Shown here: in pieces, positions 5,819-10,759 of the stretch | Layout: each line of letters starts with the position of its first letter | How positions within the stretch are numbered: position 1 is the first letter of the stretch | NCBI GenBank assembly: GCA_034178815.1 | Contig: JAXFQS010000073.1 | Span: 1 to 10,759, forward strand | Origin: JAXFQS01 sp034178815 | GTDB taxonomy: Bacteria; Verrucomicrobiota; Kiritimatiellia; RFP12; DVOR01 | Length of the DNA stretch: 10,759 bases | Reading direction: 5' to 3' | Translations under genes and position numbers: made by a program | Notes under the pieces: model-generated | What the model was told of the DNA's origin: nothing | Database searches by the model: none | Seen by the model: the letters and a program-made list of their open reading frames with translations, nothing else

Positions 5819-7654
5819 ATGAACCTTCGCCTGGCGGTGGTAGCCACCTTCGCCCCGCTTTGTTGTCTCTTCGCCGAACCGGCGATTGCGCCCAAGTTTC
5901 TCGTGGAGTCTCCGGCTCAGGTGTCGGTCGAGAAGGCGAATCCGGCGGTCTCGGTGTCGATGCTTGAGGGCGGGAACTTCGAGATTCGTTTTGCCGAGGG
6001 GGCGAAGCACTATCCCGGGGTGACGGTCAAGCCCAAGGAGAAGTTCTGGGATCTCTCCCCGTGGGGGCGCGTCCAGTTGAAGATCACCAACATCGGCAAG
6101 ACCGCCCTCGGCCTCCACGCGCGGGTCGACGAGTACACCGGAGCGGTCTACAAGCACGACTCGTGGAACACCGAGCAGTCTTGGCTCAAGCCCGGACAGT
6201 CCCAGACCCTCAAGGTCATCTTCGGCCACCACTACGGCCACAAGCCCGGCTATCCCCTCAACTCCGCCCGCGTCAAGCAAATCCTCCTCTTCACCGCCTC
6301 CGCGCCAAAGGGCGGCGCTTTTCGCATCGAAGAACTCCAGGCCGCGGGCTCCACCGGAGAGAAACCGCCCGTCAAACCCAAGGCCCCTTCGCGCAAACCC
6401 AAAGACGGCATCTTCTTCAACGGCCCCGCCGCCACCAATACCCTCGTCAAAGCCAAGACCCCCTGGGATCTCTCCGACTACTGGCACGCCACCCTCACCC
6501 TGCGCAACCCCGGAGCGACCCCCGCCAAAGGCCGCGCCCGCCTCCTCTCACAGGGCGGCACCTCCTCCACCGTCGCCTACGACCTGCCCCCCCGCTCGAC
6601 CCGCGACATCGACATCCCCTTCCTCCCCGACACCCCCTGGAAAGGCCCCGAACAGCCCGTCCTCAAACCCCACCAGAAAGGCACCGGAGGCTCCACCTTC
6701 GACAGCCGTAATGTCAACCGGATCCAACTTCTCCCGGACACCAAAGGCCCCGTCGAAATCATCAAAGCAGCCGGCTCCCAGGCACCGATGCAGACCCCGC
6801 CTTGGCTCGGCACACGCCCCCCCGTGCCCGGCGACTGGAAGCAAACCCTCGACGAAAACTTCGACCGCCTCGACCTCCGTCGTTGGAACATCTACGCACC
6901 AAACTACTGGGATAAACGCACCCACTTCTCCAAAGACAACCTCATCGTTAAAGACGGCAAAGCCATCCTCCGCTACCAGCGCAAACGCGGCTGGCACAAC
7001 GATTCCCAGGGACACAAAGCCGGGCAGACCGACTACGCCTGCGGCATCCTCTCGACCTACGGCAAATGGACTCAGCGCTACGGATACTTCGAAGCACGAA
7101 TGAAACTTCCCACCGCTCCAGGCCTATGGCCCGCCTTCTGGACAATGCCCGACCGAGGCCGCGACAAAGACCCCTCAGGCAAACAATTCTGGCTCCGAAC
7201 CGACACCAAGAAAATAGCCGGCGACACCATTGGCGGCATGGAATTCGACATCATGGAACACCTCACCGCCTGGGGCCCCCACCGCTTCAACATCGCCTTC
7301 CACTGGAACGGCTACGGCAAAGAGCACCTCGCCACCGGCACCGACTACGCCCTGCTCGGACCTGACCCCGAAGGCTACATCACCATCGGACTCCTGTGGG
7401 AGCCAGGCCAAGCCTCCATCTACGGAAACGGCCGGCTGATGGCAACCTGGAAGAACGCACGCGTCTCAGATACGCCCGCCTATCTCATCCTCTATATGGT
7501 CTCCGGCGGCTGGGCAAACAACGCCCTCGAAGACAACCGCCTTCCTGCCGACTTTACCATCGATTATGTCCGCGCCTGGCAACGCGCCGACCTTGCCTCG
7601 CCAACCGACGGCCCCCAGAAAAACGAAGCCCATCCCTACTCTCTCGACAACTAA
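5819..7654 (+). CDS. Secreted glycoside hydrolase family 16 (endo-beta-glucanase/galactanase type) with duplicated N-terminal domain
   Basis: The product has 611 residues. A signal peptide (MNLRLAVVATFAPLCCLFA) is likely cut before Glu20. Two related domains follow, about 34-176 and 197-318. They share WDLSPWGRVQLKITN versus WDLSDYWHATLTLRN, and both close with a V-x-x-I-x-L-x strand and AAGS. They resemble the jelly-roll, carbohydrate-binding-like domains in front of some agarases. The GH16 domain spans about 338-588. It has the family active-site signature E475-F-D477-I-M-E480 (nucleophile, assisting Asp, acid/base) and the preceding YGYFEARMKL...GLWPAFWTMP block. GH16 enzymes cleave internal beta-1,3 or beta-1,4 bonds in laminarin, agarose, carrageenan, porphyran or related glycans with retention. 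Substrate cannot be read from the sequence; the N-terminal domains lean towards a galactan, the GH30 neighbour towards a beta-glucan. GH30 starts 8 bases downstream. Wobble use changes from G- to C-rich near 6060, inside domain 1. Confidence 0.9.
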   Translation: MNLRLAVVATFAPLCCLFAEPAIAPKFLVESPAQVSVEKANPAVSVSMLEGGNFEIRFAEGAKHYPGVTVKPKEKFWDLSPWGRVQLKITNIGKTALGLHARVDEYTGAVYKHDSWNTEQSWLKPGQSQTLKVIFGHHYGHKPGYPLNSARVKQILLFTASAPKGGAFRIEELQAAGSTGEKPPVKPKAPSRKPKDGIFFNGPAATNTLVKAKTPWDLSDYWHATLTLRNPGATPAKGRARLLSQGGTSSTVAYDLPPRSTRDIDIPFLPDTPWKGPEQPVLKPHQKGTGGSTFDSRNVNRIQLLPDTKGPVEIIKAAGSQAPMQTPPWLGTRPPVPGDWKQTLDENFDRLDLRRWNIYAPNYWDKRTHFSKDNLIVKDGKAILRYQRKRGWHNDSQGHKAGQTDYACGILSTYGKWTQRYGYFEARMKLPTAPGLWPAFWTMPDRGRDKDPSGKQFWLRTDTKKIAGDTIGGMEFDIMEHLTAWGPHRFNIAFHWNGYGKEHLATGTDYALLGPDPEGYITIGLLWEPGQASIYGNGRLMATWKNARVSDTPAYLILYMVSGGWANNALEDNRLPADFTIDYVRAWQRADLASPTDGPQKNEAHPYSLDN

Positions 7655-7662
7655 ATCCACCT

Positions 7663-9060
7663 ATGCGAACCCTCCTAGTACTACCCTTCCTAGCCGCCTC
7701 CATCCTCCATTCCGCCGACTGCCGCATCTCCACTGCCGACCGCCGTCTGCAGTTCGCCCCGGCCGCGGTCGAGACTAACGACTGGCGCGCTGAAGTCCGC
7801 CTTGACGCCAACGCCTTGCGCCAGACGATAGACGGCTTCGGCCCCGCTTTGACGGGCTCCTCCTGCCACAATCTTATGCGCCTGCCGACCGAACGCCGCC
7901 GCGCGATTCTCAAGGAGTGCTTCGGCGAAAGGGGGTGGAACTGCGTGCGCGTCAGCATCGGGTGCTCGGACTTCTCGCTTGACGAGTATACCTATTGCGA
8001 CACGCCGGGGATTGAGCACTTCGCCCTCACCCGATACGAGACAGACGAACTCTTTCCCGTGCTCCGCGAGGTGTTGGAGATAAACCCCAAAGTCCGCATT
8101 CTCGCCTCGCCGTGGACTTGCCCTCGTTGGATGAAGGTGAAGGATCTCAAAAGCCTCGAGCCCTACCATTCCTGGACGGGCGGGCAGCTCAATCCCAAGC
8201 ACTACGGGGCCTATGCGGACTATTTCGTCCGCTACCTTCAGGCTATGCAGCAGGCGGGATTCGAGGTCGACTGGCTGACCATCCAGAACGAACCGCTCAA
8301 CCGTTTCAATTCCGCCTCGCTCTTTATGGGGTGGAAAGAGCAGCGGGACTTTCTCAAGCAGGCTTTGGGGCCGGCGCTGGCCAGGGCTGGGCTCAAGACG
8401 AAGGTTCTTTTGTGGGATCACAATTACAACTATGACAAGGTGGCGGGGCAGACCGACTATGTCCGGCGTATCCTTGCCGACCCTGCCGCCGCTCGCTACG
8501 CCGCGGGTTCTGCCTGGCATGCCTATATGAACGGGGACAAGAACGAGTTGCTCAAGATCCATGATTCCGCGCCGGAGAAGGAAATCCACTTTACGGAGTA
8601 TTCCAGTGGCAAGTGGAGTTATCCGTTCGAGAAGGATTTTATGTGGTCGATGGAGGAGTTGGGCATCGGGTGCGTCAACCGCTGGTGCCGTTCGGTGGTC
8701 ATCTGGAACTTCCTTTTGGACGAGCGGTGCGGGCCGAAGCGTCCGAAGGGTTGCCAGACGGGGATTGGCGCGCTGACGGTCGATTTTACGGCGTCTGGCG
8801 GGCCTTCGATTGTGCGGGAGTCGCACTATTTCCTGCTGAGCCACCTGTCGCACGCGTTCTCGCCGGGGGCGCGGATTCTGAAGTCGCCGGAGCGTCCCAT
8901 CCCGGGTGTCCTTTTTTGCGCGGGGCTCAATCCCGACGGCTCCTGCGGGGTTGCGATTGGCAACCAGTCGACCGAAACGCGCCTGCTGACGGTCAGTTGC
9001 CAAGGCCGTCAGGCCACATTCAGGTTGCCGCCCCAGAGTTTCGCCTCGGGGAGGTTTTGA
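7663..9060 (+). CDS. Secreted glycoside hydrolase family 30 (glucosylceramidase / beta-1,6-glucanase type)
   Basis: The product has 465 residues from ATG 7663, 8 bases after the GH16 stop. There is no clear Shine-Dalgarno site, so translation probably depends on coupling to GH16. A signal peptide (about 1-18, MRTLLVLPFLAASILHSA) leads the chain. GH30 landmarks are QTIDGFGPALTGSS (54-67), the strand RILASPWTCPRWMK, the acid/base in LTIQNEPLN (Glu210), and the nucleophile in HFTEYSSGKW (Glu312). A small beta-sandwich closes the C-terminus (about 400-465). Family members hydrolyse beta-glucosyl ceramide, beta-1,6-glucan, xylan or beta-fucosides with retention. The block after the nucleophile resembles the glucosylceramidase/beta-1,6-glucanase branch, not the xylanase branch, but the substrate is uncertain. 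The chain has 14 cysteines, many for an exported bacterial enzyme. Role in the operon: trimming or side-chain removal on the glycan cut by GH16 (inference). Confidence 0.9.
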   Translation: MRTLLVLPFLAASILHSADCRISTADRRLQFAPAAVETNDWRAEVRLDANALRQTIDGFGPALTGSSCHNLMRLPTERRRAILKECFGERGWNCVRVSIGCSDFSLDEYTYCDTPGIEHFALTRYETDELFPVLREVLEINPKVRILASPWTCPRWMKVKDLKSLEPYHSWTGGQLNPKHYGAYADYFVRYLQAMQQAGFEVDWLTIQNEPLNRFNSASLFMGWKEQRDFLKQALGPALARAGLKTKVLLWDHNYNYDKVAGQTDYVRRILADPAAARYAAGSAWHAYMNGDKNELLKIHDSAPEKEIHFTEYSSGKWSYPFEKDFMWSMEELGIGCVNRWCRSVVIWNFLLDERCGPKRPKGCQTGIGALTVDFTASGGPSIVRESHYFLLSHLSHAFSPGARILKSPERPIPGVLFCAGLNPDGSCGVAIGNQSTETRLLTVSCQGRQATFRLPPQSFASGRF

Positions 9061-9083
9061 TTGTGGCGCAGAAGGGGTAGGCG

Positions 9084-10759
9084 ATGAGGCGGTTGTTGCT
9101 GTTGATGCTAACCGTTCCGCTGGTCGTCTGGTCGGCGCGGTTTCCCCACTATGCTTCGCGCGAACGCCAGTCGCTCTCGGGCACTTGGTCTTTCGCGTGG
9201 CTGGGCGACAAGGCTGATGTCTCGTCCATCGACCCGTCGAAAGTCGCCTGCCCAGAGGTCGCGGCGGTGCCCGGCGTCTACGATACATCGCTGGCCTGCT
9301 ACGGCCGCCGGGGAACCGCGCTCTACCGTCGGAGCGTGACCACCGGCGAGGGGCGCTATCGCCTGACTTTCGAGGGGCTCGGGCTCTACGCGAAGGTCTG
9401 GCTCGATGGTGCGATTCTGGGGGAAATCAAGATTCCCTGGTCGACCGTCTCGTTCGACTTCGACGCCCGCGCGGGCGAACACGACCTGACGGTGCTCGTC
9501 GACAACCGCTACAGCGAGAAGACCGCCCCTCTCTTTAAGCGCGACTACGACTTCTATCCCTACGGCGGCATCTACCGCGACATCACCCTGACCACCCTGC
9601 CTAGGCGCCGCGTCGAACGCATCCTCGCCCAGACCCTCCAGACCTCGCCCGCAAAGGTGCGTATCACCGTCTTCACCGAAGGGGCACGAAACGGAGAGAA
9701 AGTTGCGCTCCATTTCAACCGCGACCTTGCCACCTCCCGCGACCTTTCATTGGTATCCAACCGGGCCACAGGCGAGTTCCTTTTGGACGGAGCCTTGCCT
9801 TGGACACCCGACCGCCCCGAACTGCAACTCGTCACCGCCGACTACGCCGGAGACCGCGTCACCGAACGCTTCGGCGTGCGCACCATCGCCACGCGAGGCA
9901 GAACGATACTCCTCAACGGCGAACCCCTCAAACTCTACGGCGTCAACCGCCACGAGGCCCATCCCCAGTTCGGCCCCGTCCAGAACCTTCACCTCATGCT
10001 CGAAGACATCCGCCTCGTGCGCGAACTCGGCGGAAACTTCATCCGCACCGTCCACTACCAGCACGACCCCGCGTTCTACGAACTCTGCGACGAAACCGGC
10101 ATGCTCCTCTGGGTCGAAAGCCTCGGCTGGGGCCTCGGCGGCTACGGACAACCCAACAACCGCACCCTCCTCGACAACCTCCCCCTGCTCGAACAAGAGA
10201 CCCTCGCCCTCGCTCGAATCGCCGCCAACCATCCCTCCATCATCCTCGCCGGATTCCTCAACGAATGCGCCTCCGATAACAAGGCCAACCTCCCCGTCTA
10301 CCAATCTCTCGCCGCCATCCTGCGTACCAACGCCCCCAACGCACTCGTCTCCTACGCCTCCAATCGTATCCGCCACGATGTCTGCATGAGCGTATGCGAT
10401 GTTGTCTCCGTCAACTACTACCCCGGCTGGATCTGGCCCGAATCCCACGGCAATCCTGAGGACGGAATAGCCCCTTTCATACGCACCGTCGCGGAGTGGG
10501 CCTGCGACCCGAAGAACGCCGATGTCTGCAACAAACCCCTCATCACCTCGGAAACCGGTTGCTGCGGCGTCTATGGTGTACGCGACCCTGCCGCCGCCCA
10601 ATGGTCTGAGGAATACCCAAGCCGCTACCTTGCCGAAAGCATCCGCGCCTCTATGGGGACTGGAAGGTTTGCCGGGGTCTGCATCTGGCAGATGTTCGAC
10701 ACCCGTTCTTATGTCAATATGGGCAATGTTCGCGGCAAGTTCCGCGGCTTCAACAATGC
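9084..10759 (+). CDS. Secreted glycoside hydrolase family 2 (beta-galactosidase/beta-glucuronidase type), C-terminus beyond window
   Basis: An uninterrupted frame of 558 codons runs from ATG 9084 to the window edge. AAGGGG lies 6 bases before the ATG, and the gap to the GH30 stop is 23 bases. A signal peptide (MRRLLLLMLTVPLVVWSA) is followed by the GH2 sugar-binding jelly roll (about 25-172: SLSGTWSF, VPGVYD, YPYGGIYRDITL), an immunoglobulin-like domain (about 173-268), and the TIM barrel (from about 270: LNGEPLKLYGVNRHEAHP, GGNFIRTVHYQHDPAFYELC). The acid/base is Glu394 in FLNEC and the nucleophile Glu490 in LITSETG. The last visible residues, WQMFDTRSY...GKFRGFNN, match the end of a GH2 barrel, so only a few dozen residues are probably missing. 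GH2 enzymes release terminal beta-galactose, glucuronate or mannose; the specificity here is not readable. It is Cys-rich (11), including Cys-Cys right after the nucleophile. Confidence 0.9.
   Translation, partial: MRRLLLLMLTVPLVVWSARFPHYASRERQSLSGTWSFAWLGDKADVSSIDPSKVACPEVAAVPGVYDTSLACYGRRGTALYRRSVTTGEGRYRLTFEGLGLYAKVWLDGAILGEIKIPWSTVSFDFDARAGEHDLTVLVDNRYSEKTAPLFKRDYDFYPYGGIYRDITLTTLPRRRVERILAQTLQTSPAKVRITVFTEGARNGEKVALHFNRDLATSRDLSLVSNRATGEFLLDGALPWTPDRPELQLVTADYAGDRVTERFGVRTIATRGRTILLNGEPLKLYGVNRHEAHPQFGPVQNLHLMLEDIRLVRELGGNFIRTVHYQHDPAFYELCDETGMLLWVESLGWGLGGYGQPNNRTLLDNLPLLEQETLALARIAANHPSIILAGFLNECASDNKANLPVYQSLAAILRTNAPNALVSYASNRIRHDVCMSVCDVVSVNYYPGWIWPESHGNPEDGIAPFIRTVAEWACDPKNADVCNKPLITSETGCCGVYGVRDPAAAQWSEEYPSRYLAESIRASMGTGRFAGVCIWQMFDTRSYVNMGNVRGKFRGFNN

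Noticed and set aside
7717..7722. GH30 as a lipoprotein, using Cys20 near the signal peptide end
   Set aside because: The residues before Cys20 are Ser-Ala-Asp; Asp just before the Cys does not fit a lipobox. Ordinary signal peptidase cleavage after HSA is more likely.
7690..9288. 532-codon minus-strand open frame
   Set aside because: It lies opposite GH30 and the start of GH2, which both have intact catalytic motifs. Its composition is Arg/Pro/Ala-rich with no recognisable domain.
9703..10389. 228-codon plus-strand frame rich in Ser/Thr/Pro
   Set aside because: It is a shifted reading of the GH2 gene, whose own frame is open from 9084 to the edge and carries all GH2 landmarks.

Overview
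The window looks like chromosomal DNA of a GC-rich, Gram-negative bacterium. An outer-membrane beta-barrel protein and several exported glycoside hydrolases encoded beside SPFH membrane proteins fit a polysaccharide-degrading member of the PVC group (Kiritimatiellota, Lentisphaerota, Verrucomicrobiota or Planctomycetota). That placement is inference from gene content and style; no marker gene is present. I see no insertion sequence, phage gene, CRISPR array or rRNA.

Left part (1-1763, minus strand): a leucine tRNA (anticodon GAG) with its own promoter and a very clean intrinsic terminator, then an alginate-export-family outer-membrane barrel protein, then, 6 bases later, the start of a membrane protein that leaves the window. 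The barrel gene's longest reading frame begins inside the tRNA terminator; the sequence supports a GTG start 60 bases further in, at 1617.

Middle (1764-2419): a 347-bp gene-free spacer with divergent promoters separates the first tRNA from a second leucine tRNA (anticodon CAA) on the plus strand. It holds a 13-bp direct repeat. A 166-bp spacer follows, ending in a strong promoter with an extended -10.

Right part (2362-10759, plus strand): five tightly packed genes that read as one operon with no visible internal terminator. Two adjacent paralogous SPFH (band 7/prohibitin) proteins overlap by 4 bases; each has one N-terminal membrane segment, three tandem repeats of about 55-65 residues, an SPFH domain and a long coiled coil. 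Then come three exported glycoside hydrolases: GH16 (endo-acting, with two related N-terminal domains), GH30, and GH2, which is cut off by the right edge only near its C-terminus.

Working picture (inference): the hydrolases take apart a beta-linked glycan outside the cytoplasm, GH16 cutting chains and GH30 and GH2 trimming them. The SPFH pair, probably anchored in the inner membrane and facing the periplasm like HflK/HflC, would form a large oligomeric scaffold or cage in the same compartment. The coupling of this SPFH pair to a glycan-degradation operon, and its vault-like order of domains, are the most unusual things here. A second oddity is that the wobble base preferred in coding DNA flips between G and C in long blocks, sometimes within one gene.
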